From the NCBI GenBank assembly GCA_900549405.1, contig URNZ01000006.1, forward strand, positions 1 through 64,000: DNA of 64,000 nt, in the 5' to 3' direction. Shown here piece by piece: positions 7,964-17,147 of the stretch (position 1 is the first letter of the stretch; each line of letters opens with the position of its first letter). The notes beneath the pieces are model-generated. The model did not search any database. It was not told where the DNA came from and saw nothing but the letters and a program-made list of their open reading frames with translations. A program made the position numbers and the translations under genes. Source of the stretch: an uncultured Eubacteriales bacterium (lineage in GTDB: Bacteria; Bacillota; Clostridia; Oscillospirales; Oscillospiraceae).

Positions 7964-8881
7964 TCAGGAAAACATCCCCGCGCACAGCCACCCGGCCAGC
8001 TGGCCCGGATTGGCGTTGAGCTTAGCCGCCTGGCGCAGGGTGCGGACAAGCTCCATGCCCTTTACCAGCCTGCGGCGGTCCGGCGCCGCCACGCACCGGC
8101 GGCCCAGGCTCTCCTCCAGGGCCTCCAGCATGGGCAGTAAACTATCTTTTTGGTCCAGAGCCATGGAGGCCTGGAACAGCTCCAGCTCGCCGCCCCGCTC
8201 TATGGCCTCTGCCAGCGTCTCTACGGCGCTTTGCCACTGGGGGGTATCGTTACCCTCTAATTGGGCCACCGCCCGGCCCAGCACGCCCTGACAGCTCAGG
8301 GCGGCCTGTTCCCGCTCCTCCTCCGATTTTTGGGGGAAGCGGGCGGCCAGATAGCTCCGGCAGTCGTTCAGGGGCACGGGGGTCAGCTCCAGCTCCTCGC
8401 ACCGGGAGCGCACCGTCTCCAGCACGCCGGAGCCGTTTTCCGCCAGGAGGAGAAAGGCGGCGTAGTCCGGCCCCTCCTCCAGCAGCTTGAGCATGGCGTT
8501 TTGGGCGGAGGCGTTCATCTGGTCGGCCCCTTCCAGCACATAGACCTTCCGCTGCCCCTCGTTGGGGCGGACATAGGCGTCGGCCCGGAGAGACCGCACC
8601 TGGTCCACGGCGATGGGCTTGCCCTCGCCCCCGCCGGAAATAAAATTCACGTCTGGATGTACGCCGGCGAGCACCTTTTTGCAGGGCGGGCACTTATGGC
8701 AGGGGCGCTGTCCCGCCGGAGCGGTGCAGACCATGGCGGCGGCAAGCTCCTTTGCCAGGGTGTGCCGCCCGGAGCCCTTTGGCCCGGCGATGAGATAGGC
8801 GTGGGAGAGGCCCCGGCCCTCCTCCCGCTGGGACAGCTGCTGCTTCAAGCGCTCGTTCCCCGCCAAGGCAGGAAAGTCCAT
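7964..8881 (-). CDS. holB: DNA polymerase III delta-prime subunit
   Basis: The product is 305 aa, from the AAA+ clamp-loader family. The P-loop region is degenerate (GPKGSGRHTLA, about 33-43). A zinc-type cysteine cluster (CHKCPPCKK) is near residue 63, and the sensor/arginine-finger region SRCEELELTP is present. It helps load the sliding clamp as part of the replicase clamp loader. It sits between a decarboxylase-family gene and ricT, matching the Bacillus yaaO-(tmk)-holB-yaaT neighbourhood; tmk is not found here. The ATG at 8881 follows AAAAGGGGTG. Confidence 0.9.
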   Translation of the reverse strand: MDFPALAGNERLKQQLSQREEGRGLSHAYLIAGPKGSGRHTLAKELAAAMVCTAPAGQRPCHKCPPCKKVLAGVHPDVNFISGGGEGKPIAVDQVRSLRADAYVRPNEGQRKVYVLEGADQMNASAQNAMLKLLEEGPDYAAFLLLAENGSGVLETVRSRCEELELTPVPLNDCRSYLAARFPQKSEEEREQAALSCQGVLGRAVAQLEGNDTPQWQSAVETLAEAIERGGELELFQASMALDQKDSLLPMLEALEESLGRRCVAAPDRRRLVKGMELVRTLRQAAKLNANPGQLAGWLCAGMFS

Positions 8882-8925
8882 GGTCTCACCCCTTTTGTTT
8901 TCGGAATTTCCGCGATGTACCGCCG

Positions 8926-10248
8926 TCAACCCCTGACCACGGCCACGCTGGGGTTATTATACCCTATCCGGGCGAAATAAGAAAGTTCTTTTTTCCCGAT
9001 CCGCTCCCCTGGGGCCACCACGGGGACGCCGGGGGGATAGGGGGCCAGCTGTCCAGCGGCGACGCGGCCCAGGCAGCCCTCCAGGGGCAGGGTCTCCATG
9101 GGGGCGAACAGGGCCTGTCTTGGTGAGAGCACCCGCTCCGGGGCGGGGGGCGCGGGGAGGGGCGGACAGGGGCCCATGTCGCGCTCCAGGGCCTCCAGGG
9201 CATGCTCCAGCCGGTCCAGATCCTCCTCCCGGTCCTGGGCGGTGCAGATGAACACCACGTGGCCCCCGTCCTCCATCTCGGGGTAGATGCCCATGTCCTC
9301 CAGGGCCCGGGCAAAGGCGGGGCCGTTTTTCACTTTCACGGTGAGGCGGGTGGGGTCCCAGGGCAGATCTTTCCCATCGCCCGCTCCCACGCTGGGGAAG
9401 CGGCGGCGGAGTTGGGCCACCCGGCGGGCCACCCGGTCATACTCCCCTTTTCCCGGCCCCAGCAGCCATTCCCGGGCGGCGTCCAGACTGGCCATCATGG
9501 GATAGGAGGGGCTGGAGCTGCCGTACAGGCTGGCCCGGCGGCGGACCAGCTCCGGGTCCACCCCCCGGGTGAGGAGCAGGGCGGACTGGCCCATGGCGGG
9601 CAGGGTCTTGTGGGCGGATACCACTACCCCGTCTGCCCCGGCAAAGGCGTCCAGCCCCAAGAAAGGCAGGTGGGCCCCGTGGGCCCCGTCCACCAGCAGC
9701 TTAGCCCCGTGGGCATGGGCAACCTGGGCAATAGCCGGAATATCCGATAGCGCTCCGGCATATGTGGGCGAGGTTATACAGACCGTTTTCGCATCTGGGG
9801 CATTTTCCAAGGCGGCGGCCACCTGCTCCGGGCCGAAGGGACCCACCAGATTCTCCTCCGCCAGCCAGGGCCGGGGGAGATAGACGGGGTCTAAGTCCAG
9901 CAGGGCCAGGGCGTTGAAGGCGGAGCGGTGGCAGCCCCGGTCCAGCAGCACCCGGCTGCCCGGGGGGCAGAACAGGGTCAGGCCGGTGAGCACCCCCATG
10001 GTGGAGCCGCCGGTGAGGAACTGGCAGTGGTCAAAGCCGAAGGCTTCGGCCCACAGGGCCTGGGCGGAGTCGAAGGGCTCCCCCGCCTCGTACAAATTCC
10101 CCGTGCCGGGGATCTCCGTCACGTCCAGGGGGGCCAGGGGGGCAAGCTCCGGGATAGGCAGCCAGCGGCCCTTGTGGCCTGGCATATGGAACCGGGCCGT
10201 CCGCCGGGCGGCATAGTCTTTCAGGGCGTCATAAAGGGGCGTGGACAT
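8926..10248 (-). CDS. Orn/Lys/Arg decarboxylase-family PLP protein (YaaO-like)
   Basis: The product is 440 aa, a fold-type I PLP enzyme. It has the N-terminal FHMPGHKG motif typical of basic amino-acid decarboxylases, the substrate/PLP region GGSTMGVLTG, DGAHGAHLPF, and SAHKTLPAMGQ, in which Lys (about residue 213) is the expected Schiff-base residue. It is shorter than full decarboxylases because the C-terminal domain is brief, like Bacillus YaaO. The substrate is uncertain. It is preceded by a GGAGG site and separated from khpB by a strong terminator. Confidence 0.85.
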   Translation of the reverse strand: MSTPLYDALKDYAARRTARFHMPGHKGRWLPIPELAPLAPLDVTEIPGTGNLYEAGEPFDSAQALWAEAFGFDHCQFLTGGSTMGVLTGLTLFCPPGSRVLLDRGCHRSAFNALALLDLDPVYLPRPWLAEENLVGPFGPEQVAAALENAPDAKTVCITSPTYAGALSDIPAIAQVAHAHGAKLLVDGAHGAHLPFLGLDAFAGADGVVVSAHKTLPAMGQSALLLTRGVDPELVRRRASLYGSSSPSYPMMASLDAAREWLLGPGKGEYDRVARRVAQLRRRFPSVGAGDGKDLPWDPTRLTVKVKNGPAFARALEDMGIYPEMEDGGHVVFICTAQDREEDLDRLEHALEALERDMGPCPPLPAPPAPERVLSPRQALFAPMETLPLEGCLGRVAAGQLAPYPPGVPVVAPGERIGKKELSYFARIGYNNPSVAVVRG

Positions 10249-10264
10249 GATGAAACCTCCTGAC

Positions 10265-10298
10265 AAAAAGGCGGCGGGAGGAAGTTCCTCCCGCCGCC
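10265..10298 (-). terminator. Terminator after khpB
   Basis: A near-perfect GC hairpin (arms GGCGGCGGGAGGAA/TTCCTCCCGCCGCC) is followed on the minus strand by TTTTTG. It ends the rpmH-to-khpB transcript. Confidence 0.85.
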
Positions 10299-10321
10299 AA
10301 AAGCCTCGCAGAATCAAATTT

Positions 10322-11359
10322 TTACTTCTGCCCCGGGGCGTAGGCCACCACGGTGCGGCGGTTGGGCTCCACGCCGGTGGAGTAGGTGGTCACGTTGGGG
10401 TAATCCTGCAGGGCGGTGTGGATCACGTGGCGCTCGTAGGCGTTCATGGCCTCCAGGGTCATGTTCTTGCGATACTTGACCACTTTTCCGGCCACCTTCA
10501 CCGCCAGACGCTGGAGGGACTCCTCCCGCTTGGCGCGATAGCCCTCGGCGTCGATGTGGATGCGCACCCGCTTGGACTGGCCGTGGTTGACGGCGTAGTT
10601 GGTCAGCTGCTGGATGGCGTCCAGGGTCTCGCCCCGGCGGCCAATGATGGCGCCCAGGTTCTGGCCCTGGAGGATGATCTTATAGCCGCCCTCGTCGGTG
10701 GCGAAGATCTCGGGGGTGGCCTCCACCTCCAGCCGCTCCAGCAGGCCGGTGAGGAAGGCGCTGATCTTCTGGGCCTTCTCGTCGTCAGGGGCGGCGGGGG
10801 TCAGGGTGACCTCCTTGTGGACGTGGACGGGCTTCTCCCCGCCGATGAGCACCTCGTCCCCCTCCTGAAGCTGGTTCTGGGCGGGGCGGGGACGGCGCTG
10901 CTCCCGGCGCTGGGGCCGGGCAGACTTGGAAGCAGGCTTCCAGGCCGTCTTGGCAGTGAGGATGGTCTCCTCCTCCACGGGCTGGGCGGGAGCCTCGGCC
11001 TTGACCTCAGGCTCGGCCTTCACTTCGGGCTTGGGCTCAGCCTTGGGCTGAACGGGCTGGGGCTTGGGGGCCTGGGGCTTTTTGACCTCGGCCTTCTTCT
11101 CCTGCTTGGGGGCGGAGGGCCGGGCCACGTCCCGCAGCTCCTGGAAGGGGTCCTTCATGGGCTTGGGGCTGCCGCCCTCCTGGTCCACCTCATAGCTGAC
11201 GCGGACCTTGGCGGGGTTGCCGCCAAAGCCCAGGAAACCGGACTTGGCCCGCTCGATGACTTCGATGGACACGTCGTCCCGCTCCAGACCCAGCTGGAAC
11301 AGGGCGGCGGAGATGGCGTCCTCCTCAGACCGTCCGGTGGTCTCGATCCATTTCACCAT
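10322..11359 (-). CDS. khpB: Jag/KhpB RNA-binding protein
   Basis: The product is 345 aa. A Jag-N domain (residues 1-52) is followed by a long disordered linker rich in Lys, Pro, Glu and Ala (about 55-180). A KH domain with IIGRRGETLDAI and a C-terminal R3H domain (about 280-345) follow. KhpB partners KhpA in Gram-positive bacteria to bind RNAs and influence cell division and elongation. The stop codon of yidC lies 2 bp before this start, so the two genes are tightly coupled. The linker is longer than in many relatives. Confidence 0.92.
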   Translation of the reverse strand: MVKWIETTGRSEEDAISAALFQLGLERDDVSIEVIERAKSGFLGFGGNPAKVRVSYEVDQEGGSPKPMKDPFQELRDVARPSAPKQEKKAEVKKPQAPKPQPVQPKAEPKPEVKAEPEVKAEAPAQPVEEETILTAKTAWKPASKSARPQRREQRRPRPAQNQLQEGDEVLIGGEKPVHVHKEVTLTPAAPDDEKAQKISAFLTGLLERLEVEATPEIFATDEGGYKIILQGQNLGAIIGRRGETLDAIQQLTNYAVNHGQSKRVRIHIDAEGYRAKREESLQRLAVKVAGKVVKYRKNMTLEAMNAYERHVIHTALQDYPNVTTYSTGVEPNRRTVVAYAPGQK

Positions 11360-11361
11360 GG

Positions 11362-12729
11362 TCAGTTCTCCTCCTTCTGCTGCTCCTGCTCCGGCTGCTG
11401 GGCAGACTGCTCAGGGGCGGCGTTCTCTTCGGGGGCGGGGGCCTGGACAGGCTCCTGGGTCTCAGGGGCGGGGGTCTCAGGCTTGGGCTCGGACTGCTGC
11501 TGGGGCTTGGTCTCAGTCTCAGATTTGGTCTCGGCCTGGGCCTTCTTGGCCTCCTGCTCGGCCTTCTCGGCGGCTTTGCGCTCCTTCTTGCTCATGGCCA
11601 GCTGGCCCAGCAGCAGGTTGGGGTCGGTATAGTCGGTGACGGTGTAGCGGTTAGGGCTGTAGGAGCGGCCGCGGGCGTGGGCGCGGATGCCCTCTTTGCT
11701 GTCGTTGGGGTCCACGCCGGGCTCGGCGGGGTCGGCCTTGGGGAGCTTCTTTTTCTTGTTCTTCTTCTCCTCCTCGGCCCGGCGGGCGCGCTCCAGACGA
11801 GCTTCCTCCTTGCGGCGCTTCTCGTCCTCCTTGGCCTGGCGGGCCTGCTCCTCGGCGGCGACGCGGGCGGCCTCGTAGTCCTTCTTCAGCAGCTTGGCGC
11901 AGATCAGCTCCTGGATCATGTTCACCAGATACTGGGCGATCCAGTAGATGGACAGACCGGCGGGCACGGTGAAGCCGATCCACAGGGACATGAGGGGCAT
12001 GGTCCACAGCATGGTCTTGTTGGTGCGCTCCATCTGGTCGTTCTTGGGCTGGGCGCTGTTGATCTTGTTGGTGTCCATGCTCACCTTCATGGACAGGAAG
12101 GAGATGACGGTGGACACCAAAGGCAGGATGGTCAGGCCGATGCTGCTCCAGCTCAGGCCGTTGGCCCAGAACTTCCAGGTGGGCACGCTGGCCAGGTTGA
12201 TGCCCAGGAAGCTGAAGTCCATGGCGAAGACCTTAGAACCGGCCTCGCCCAGGGCGTCCTTCACGCTCTGGAGGATGGCGGGGTCGTTCATGGCCTCGGC
12301 CATATAGATCTGGGGATAGGCGCCGGTGTTGGCGATGCCGGTGATACCGGCCACGGTGTCGATCATGTCCTTGGGCACGTCCATCAGGTTGACCAGGGGC
12401 TCCCGGATGATGGCGTACAGGGCGATGAGCAGCACCAGGGGGATCATGGACCACAGGCAGCCGCCCATGGGGTTGACATGCTCCCGCTCATAGAGCTTCT
12501 GGACCTCCAGATTATAGCGCTCCCGGTCCTTGCCATACTGCTTTTGCAGCTGCTGCATCTTGCCGGAGAGCATGGTGGTCTGGATCATGCTCTTCTTGCT
12601 CTTCAGGGTCACAGGGAACAAAATGACCTTGATGACAATGGCGAACAGGATCAGGGCCAGGCCGTAGCTGTTCAAAAAGTTATAGAAAAACAGCAGCAGC
12701 CAGGAAAATGGCATTAAAATGTATTGCAC
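11362..12729 (-). CDS. yidC: Membrane protein insertase YidC
   Basis: The product is 455 aa, a YidC/Oxa1-family insertase. A first hydrophobic helix at about 5-30 is followed by the cytoplasmic hairpin (SKKSMIQTTMLSGKMQQL), the GGCLWSMIPLVLLIALY helix and further helices up to residue ~280. It inserts membrane proteins alone or with Sec. No lipoprotein signal is obvious at the N-terminus. The last ~170 residues are a charged, low-complexity tail, Lys/Arg-rich first and then Glu/Gln/Pro-rich, probably cytosolic and near the ribosome. It sits in the conserved rpmH-rnpA-yidD-yidC-khpB cluster. Confidence 0.93.
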   Translation of the reverse strand: MQYILMPFSWLLLFFYNFLNSYGLALILFAIVIKVILFPVTLKSKKSMIQTTMLSGKMQQLQKQYGKDRERYNLEVQKLYEREHVNPMGGCLWSMIPLVLLIALYAIIREPLVNLMDVPKDMIDTVAGITGIANTGAYPQIYMAEAMNDPAILQSVKDALGEAGSKVFAMDFSFLGINLASVPTWKFWANGLSWSSIGLTILPLVSTVISFLSMKVSMDTNKINSAQPKNDQMERTNKTMLWTMPLMSLWIGFTVPAGLSIYWIAQYLVNMIQELICAKLLKKDYEAARVAAEEQARQAKEDEKRRKEEARLERARRAEEEKKNKKKKLPKADPAEPGVDPNDSKEGIRAHARGRSYSPNRYTVTDYTDPNLLLGQLAMSKKERKAAEKAEQEAKKAQAETKSETETKPQQQSEPKPETPAPETQEPVQAPAPEENAAPEQSAQQPEQEQQKEEN

Positions 12730-12775
12730 GTTGAAACCTCCACAAGTTTAAAATGGGGGCAGCGCCGCGGTCTGT

Positions 12776-12994
12776 TCAGGGCACGGGGTCATACTGAACG
12801 GACCTCTGCCGGTGGAAGGGATGGCACCGCAGAACTCTCCGCAATGCCAGCCAGCCCCCCTTCACCGCGCCGTATTTCTCCACGGCCTCCAGGGCGTACT
12901 GGGAGCAGGTGGGGATAAAGCGGCAGCATGGGGGGCGCAGGGGGGACAGGTAGCGCCGATAGGCTCGGATCAGGGTGAGCAGCAGGGACTTCAT
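12776..12994 (-). CDS. yidD: Membrane protein insertion efficiency factor YidD
   Basis: The product is 72 aa with the family signature [20 protein letters not shown] followed by [13 protein letters not shown]. YidD is a small membrane-associated protein that aids insertion of proteins by YidC. The ATG overlaps the rnpA stop codon (TGATG), so the two are translationally coupled. The position between rnpA and yidC is conserved across bacteria. Confidence 0.93.
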   Translation of the reverse strand: MKSLLLTLIRAYRRYLSPLRPPCCRFIPTCSQYALEAVEKYGAVKGGWLALRRVLRCHPFHRQRSVQYDPVP

Positions 12995-13395
12995 CACGGC
13001 TTGTCCGCCTCTTTCTGCTCCTTCGCCTTTTGCTTTTTGGCGGGAGCGGGAGCGGGGGAACCGAGGGTCAGCCCCAGCTTGCGGGTAAGCTGGCGGAAGC
13101 TGCGCTCCAGATCGGCATAGCGGCCAAAGATGGCCCGGGTGCGGGCCACCACCACGATGTCGTATCCGGGCTGAAGCCCCGCCTCGTTGGTGCGATAGAG
13201 GGCGCGGATGCGGCGGCGGACAAAGTTGCGCTTGACGGCGTTGCCCAGCTTCACCCCGGTGGTGATGCCCAGGCGGCTGTAGTCCCGGCCCGTCTTGCGG
13301 CAATAGATGGCGAAATAGGGGGACACCGCGCTCTTCCCCCGGTTGTACAGGCGGCGGAACTCGTGGTTTTGCTTGAGCGAAACCGTATGCTGCAT
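12994..13395 (-). CDS. rnpA: Ribonuclease P protein component
   Basis: The product is 133 aa. The RNase P protein signature [14 protein letters not shown], containing the RNR motif, is at about residues 56-69. It binds RNase P RNA and helps mature tRNA 5' ends. A Lys/Ala/Pro-rich tail (about the last 20 residues) extends past the normal end. I chose the ATG at 13395 ([17 protein letters not shown]) because it aligns with family starts; the longer frame reaches into intergenic DNA. Confidence 0.93.
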   Translation of the reverse strand: MQHTVSLKQNHEFRRLYNRGKSAVSPYFAIYCRKTGRDYSRLGITTGVKLGNAVKRNFVRRRIRALYRTNEAGLQPGYDIVVVARTRAIFGRYADLERSFRQLTRKLGLTLGSPAPAPAKKQKAKEQKEADKP

Positions 13396-13616
13396 GAAAA
13401 CTGCCTCCCAAATACCAAACGGGGGGACGCCTGCGGCCTCCCCAGTCATCTTCCAGTCCCAAAAAGCCCCGGAATGCACACATGGGGCGGGGGAATACTC
13501 CCACGCCCCTTTTGCGCAATTTATGGCTTTATGGCAACTGTGTCCTCTCGTCGCATCGCAAACAGCGATCCGACCCTTGTGCTGCGTTACCGATGCCGCT
13601 GGGATATCCCGGCGGA

Positions 13617-13751
13617 TCAGTAAGACAGACGAGCGCGGCCCTTGGCGCGGCGGCGGGCCAGCACCTTGCGGCCGTTCTTGGTGGCCATACGCTTGCGGAA
13701 GCCGTGCTCCTTGGAACGCTGGCGCTTCTTGGGCTGATAGGTACGAAGCAT
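13617..13751 (-). CDS. rpmH: 50S ribosomal protein L34
   Basis: The product is 44 aa, the usual L34 length. It starts [18 protein letters not shown], contains [17 protein letters not shown] and ends RARLSY, all typical of the family. It is the first gene of the conserved minus-strand cluster leading away from the origin. The ATG at 13751 follows GAGGAGGTGTCCCCC. Confidence 0.97.
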   Translation of the reverse strand: MLRTYQPKKRQRSKEHGFRKRMATKNGRKVLARRRAKGRARLSY

Positions 13752-13908
13752 GGGGGACACCTCCTCATCAGATTTCAAGCCGGCTCTCCCGGCCCAACAA
13801 CAGCCCGTTTTACGGGGCTGCGGTCTGCGTGGTATCGGTCAGACTGACCGGCGTTCTGCCGCCGGAAAAGGGTACAAGAACCCCTCCTTTGCTCAGAACG
13901 CAAGATTC

Positions 13909-13938
13909 ATTATAGACGATGAGCGGCGGCGCTGTCAA
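13909..13938 (-). promoter_or_regulatory. Sigma-A-type promoter of rpmH-rnpA
   Basis: On the minus strand, TTGACA (13933-13938) and TATAAT (13909-13914) are both perfect hexamers, 18 bp apart. The transcript would have a leader of about 150 nt before rpmH. Confidence 0.8.
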
Positions 13939-14025
13939 CCGTATTTTTCGCCCCGGCGGGGAAATTTTTTTCTGTTTCCGCCCCCTGCACCACATCTAGT
14001 GGCCGCCCGGGTATCCGGCTACAAT

Positions 14026-14092
14026 TTGTCCACAGGTCTTTCCACACATTTATATAAAAAATATTGCGATGTCCACAGCCTTCTGCTATAAT
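14026..14092 (+). promoter_or_regulatory. dnaA promoter overlapped by DnaA boxes
   Basis: TTGCGA (14064-14069) and TATAAT (14087-14092) are 17 bp apart. Three DnaA-box-like 9-mers cluster here: TTGTCCACA (14026-14034), CTTTCCACA (14038-14046) and ATGTCCACA (14069-14077). The last lies inside the promoter spacer, which fits DnaA autorepression. The rest of the 13752-14295 gap shows no gene. Confidence 0.75.
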
Positions 14093-14295
14093 GGTGGAGA
14101 AAAATTCTGCCCTTACAGGCCGCTTTCAGCGGCAGCTTTCTCAACGCCTTTTCCTTTTTTCCGGGGAAAGGCGCTTTGGAGGTTATGCCCTTTTGGCCCC
14201 GGTAAGGCGTTTTCCCAGCCCGATCTCTAACATCCAACGACCCGGCTTATGGCCGGACAGCCCCCGCAAGTTCAAAACCGTGAAGGAGGGTCCCC

Positions 14296-15609
14296 ATGAA
14301 CCTAGCCACAGACATCTGGGCCAAGGTGCTGGAGCTGATGCAGCCCGACATGACCACCACCACCATCCACACCTGGTTCGACGACGCCACCGCCGTCGCC
14401 CTGGAGGAGGACCGCTTCGTCCTCTACTCCCCCACCCGCTTCAAACGGGACATCATCGCCACCCGGTATGTCCCCTTCATCCAAAAAGCCCTCCACGAGC
14501 TATTCTCCACCGACTTCGACGTGGCAGTCCTCACCGAGGGCGAGCTGGACACCTATCAGCAGCCCGCCAAGAGCAGCTTTCTCCCCGGCACGGAGGAGTA
14601 TACCTTCGAGCGGTTCGTGGTGGGCTCGTCCAACAAGTTTGCCCACGCCGCCGCCCGGGCGGTGGCTGACAACCCGGGCCACAGCTATAACCCCCTGTTC
14701 ATCTATGGCGAGTCCGGTCTGGGCAAGACCCACCTGCTCTATGCCATCGCCCACACCATCCACGACAACCACCCGGACTATAAAGTGGTCTACATCAAGG
14801 GCGACACCTTCACCAACGAGCTGATCCAGGCCATCCGAGAGGGGCGCAACTCCGAATTCCGGGAGAAATACCGGGGGGCGGACGTGTTCCTCATGGACGA
14901 CGTGCAGTTCATCGCCGGGCGGGACTCCACCCAGGAGGAGATGTTCCACACCTTCAATACCCTGTACGAGCTGAAAAAGCAGATCGTCTTCACCTCTGAC
15001 CGCCCGCCCAAGGAGATGCTCCGCCTGGAGGACCGGCTGAAGACCCGGTTCGAGTGGGGCCTGCTGGCGGACATCCAGCCCCCCGACTATGAGACCCGCA
15101 TGGCCATCATTAAAAACAAGGCCATCCGCATGGGGGTGGAGCTGCCCGAATTCCTGCTGCAGCTCATCGCCGAGAACATCACCGCCAACGTGCGGCAGAT
15201 CGAGGGCACCGTGAACAAGATCATGGCCTATCAGGACCTGATGGGCGACTCCGTGGACAAGGAGACGGTGGTCCGGGCCGTGAAAGACATGTTCAAAGAG
15301 AAGTCGGACATCGTGCCCACGGCGGAGGTCATCATCGACGAGGTGTGCAAGTTCTATAACATCGAGCCCGCCGTGCTCAAGGGCCAGGGCCGGGCCAAAG
15401 ACATCTCCATGGCCCGGCAGATCGCCATGTACCTCATCCGCCGGATGACCAACCTGTCTCTGAAGGAGATCGGCAAGGAGTTCGAGGGCCGGGACCACAC
15501 CACCGTGCTCCACTCCATCGAGCGCATCGAGGATCTGTCCAAAAACGACCCGGAGAAGGCGGAGATCATCAAGGACATCACCGCCAACATCAATATCCGC
15601 TACGAATAA
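14296..15609 (+). CDS. dnaA: Chromosomal replication initiator DnaA
   Basis: The product is 437 aa. It has an N-terminal interaction domain (about 1-85), a short linker, and an AAA+ core with Walker A GESGLGKT (about 137-144) and Walker B VFLMDDVQF (about 196-204). The C-terminal DNA-binding domain carries the DnaA signature GRDHTTVLHSIERIE (about 396-410). It binds DnaA boxes at oriC and opens the duplex. The start codon is preceded by AAGGAGGGTCCCC, a strong ribosome-binding site. Boxes lie on both sides of the gene. Confidence 0.97.
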   Translation: MNLATDIWAKVLELMQPDMTTTTIHTWFDDATAVALEEDRFVLYSPTRFKRDIIATRYVPFIQKALHELFSTDFDVAVLTEGELDTYQQPAKSSFLPGTEEYTFERFVVGSSNKFAHAAARAVADNPGHSYNPLFIYGESGLGKTHLLYAIAHTIHDNHPDYKVVYIKGDTFTNELIQAIREGRNSEFREKYRGADVFLMDDVQFIAGRDSTQEEMFHTFNTLYELKKQIVFTSDRPPKEMLRLEDRLKTRFEWGLLADIQPPDYETRMAIIKNKAIRMGVELPEFLLQLIAENITANVRQIEGTVNKIMAYQDLMGDSVDKETVVRAVKDMFKEKSDIVPTAEVIIDEVCKFYNIEPAVLKGQGRAKDISMARQIAMYLIRRMTNLSLKEIGKEFEGRDHTTVLHSIERIEDLSKNDPEKAEIIKDITANINIRYE

Positions 15610-15969
15610 GCAGATACGGGTATATCCGGGCAAAATGAATATGCTTGCATAAATATTCAATCCATGCATCCGTATTCAGCAGAATTTCCTGCAAAACGGG
15701 CGTCTGGGGCGATCTCTTTTTTAAAATTTTTCCAAAAGTTGTCCACACTTGTTTGTGGAATGTTCGTGGACGGATGTGGAAAACTTTTTGACCGGATCGG
15801 TCCTGTGGAAAAGCCCAAATTTTTATCCCCACCCCCTGTGGACGGCCAAATCGTTGGCTCCCAGGGCTTTCCCCAGGTTTTCCACACTTTTTTTCTCTAC
15901 GGCTATTGTTACTAAAATAATCCTATCCTCTCCTCTTGTTGCGGAGAGAAAGAAACTGGAGGCATCCCA
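15610..15969. other. Origin of replication (oriC) between dnaA and dnaN
   Basis: This 360-bp gap is locally AT-rich and holds a cluster of DnaA-box-like 9-mers, several one base from TTATCCACA or its complement: 15739-15747, 15775-15783, 15804-15812, 15823-15831 and 15878-15886. Weaker ones are near 15754 and 15837. An AT-rich stretch at about 15905-15925 could be the unwinding element. The dnaA-dnaN position matches Gram-positive origins. The dnaN ribosome-binding site is near 15955. Confidence 0.85.
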
Positions 15970-17076
15970 ATGAAATTCTCCTGCGAGAAGGCCCTGCTCT
16001 CCGCCGCGGTGTCCGTGGCGTCCCGGGCGGTGGCCGCAAAAAGTTCCATCCCCGCCATGGAGGGCATCCTCATCGAGGCGGGCAGCCAGCTGCGCCTCAC
16101 CGGCTATAACTTAGAGACGGGCATCCAGGCCACCGTCCCCGCCGAGATCACCCAGCGGGGCTCTCTGGTCCTGTCCGCCCGGCTCTTCGGCGAGATCGTC
16201 CGCAAGATGGCCGACGACGTGGTGGTCTTCTCCGCCGAGGGCTATATGGTCAACATCAAGTGCGGCCTGTCCGAGTTCAATATCCTGGGCAGCGACCCGG
16301 AGGAGTTCCCCGAGCTGCCCACCGTGGACCAGCAGAACGCCCTCACCCTGCCCCAGCCCACCCTGCGCTCCATGATCGGCCAGACCCTGTTCGCCGTCAG
16401 CGACAATGAGAGCCGCCCGGTGCACACCGGCTCCCTCTTCGACGTGGAGGGGGACAGCCTCACCGTGGTGTCGGTGGACGGCTATCGCCTGGCCCTGCGC
16501 CGGGAGAACGTGGCCGAAAAGAAGGGGGCCGACGCCTTCTCCTTTGTGGTCCCCGGCTCCGCCTTGAGCGAGGTGGAGAAGATCTGCTCCGGCGAGGAGG
16601 ACGTCACCGTCATCCAGGGCGCCCGGCACATCATGTTCCAGACCGGGGACATCGTGCTGGTCTGCCGCCGGCTGGAGGGGGAGTTCCTCCCCTATAAGAG
16701 CGCCATCCCCCGGAACAACCCCATCCACGTGGAATGCAGCGCCCGGGCACTGCTGAGCAGCATCGAGCGCGTCTCCCTTATCATCAGCGAAAAGCTCAAG
16801 TCCCCCCTGCGGTGCGTCTTCGGCAGCGGCATGGTGTCCATCACCACCAAGACCGCCATCGGCGACGCCGCCGACCAGTGCCCCATCGACGGCGACGGCC
16901 AGGAGCTGGAGATCGGCTTTAACAACAAATATCTCATGGACGCCCTGAAGGCCGCCCCCGCCGAGAAGCTCCGCCTGGAGTTCACCTCCGGCGTGGCCCC
17001 CTGCGTCATCCTCCCTGCCGAGGGCGAGGAGAACTTCATCTATATGGTCCTGCCCGTGAGATTGAAGGCAAATTAA
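15970..17076 (+). CDS. dnaN: DNA polymerase III beta subunit (sliding clamp)
   Basis: The product is 368 aa with the three repeated clamp domains, the normal length for the family. The N-terminus MKFSCEKALLSAAVSVASRAV and the C-terminal VLPVRLK stretch (the usual clamp ending is near MPMR) both fit. As a ring dimer it tethers the replicase to DNA. It lies directly downstream of oriC with ACTGGAGG before the ATG. Confidence 0.96.
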   Translation: MKFSCEKALLSAAVSVASRAVAAKSSIPAMEGILIEAGSQLRLTGYNLETGIQATVPAEITQRGSLVLSARLFGEIVRKMADDVVVFSAEGYMVNIKCGLSEFNILGSDPEEFPELPTVDQQNALTLPQPTLRSMIGQTLFAVSDNESRPVHTGSLFDVEGDSLTVVSVDGYRLALRRENVAEKKGADAFSFVVPGSALSEVEKICSGEEDVTVIQGARHIMFQTGDIVLVCRRLEGEFLPYKSAIPRNNPIHVECSARALLSSIERVSLIISEKLKSPLRCVFGSGMVSITTKTAIGDAADQCPIDGDGQELEIGFNNKYLMDALKAAPAEKLRLEFTSGVAPCVILPAEGEENFIYMVLPVRLKAN

Positions 17077-17147
17077 ATAACGTTGAGTTAAATTTTGATT
17101 TAGCTATACAGGATGTATAGTAAATTGCGAAGGGACGCAGAGAGACA

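Noticed and set aside
13343-13915. Plus-strand frames of 190 and 121 codons across rpmH and its leader
   Set aside because: They lie opposite rpmH and its promoter and lack ribosome-binding sites or family features.
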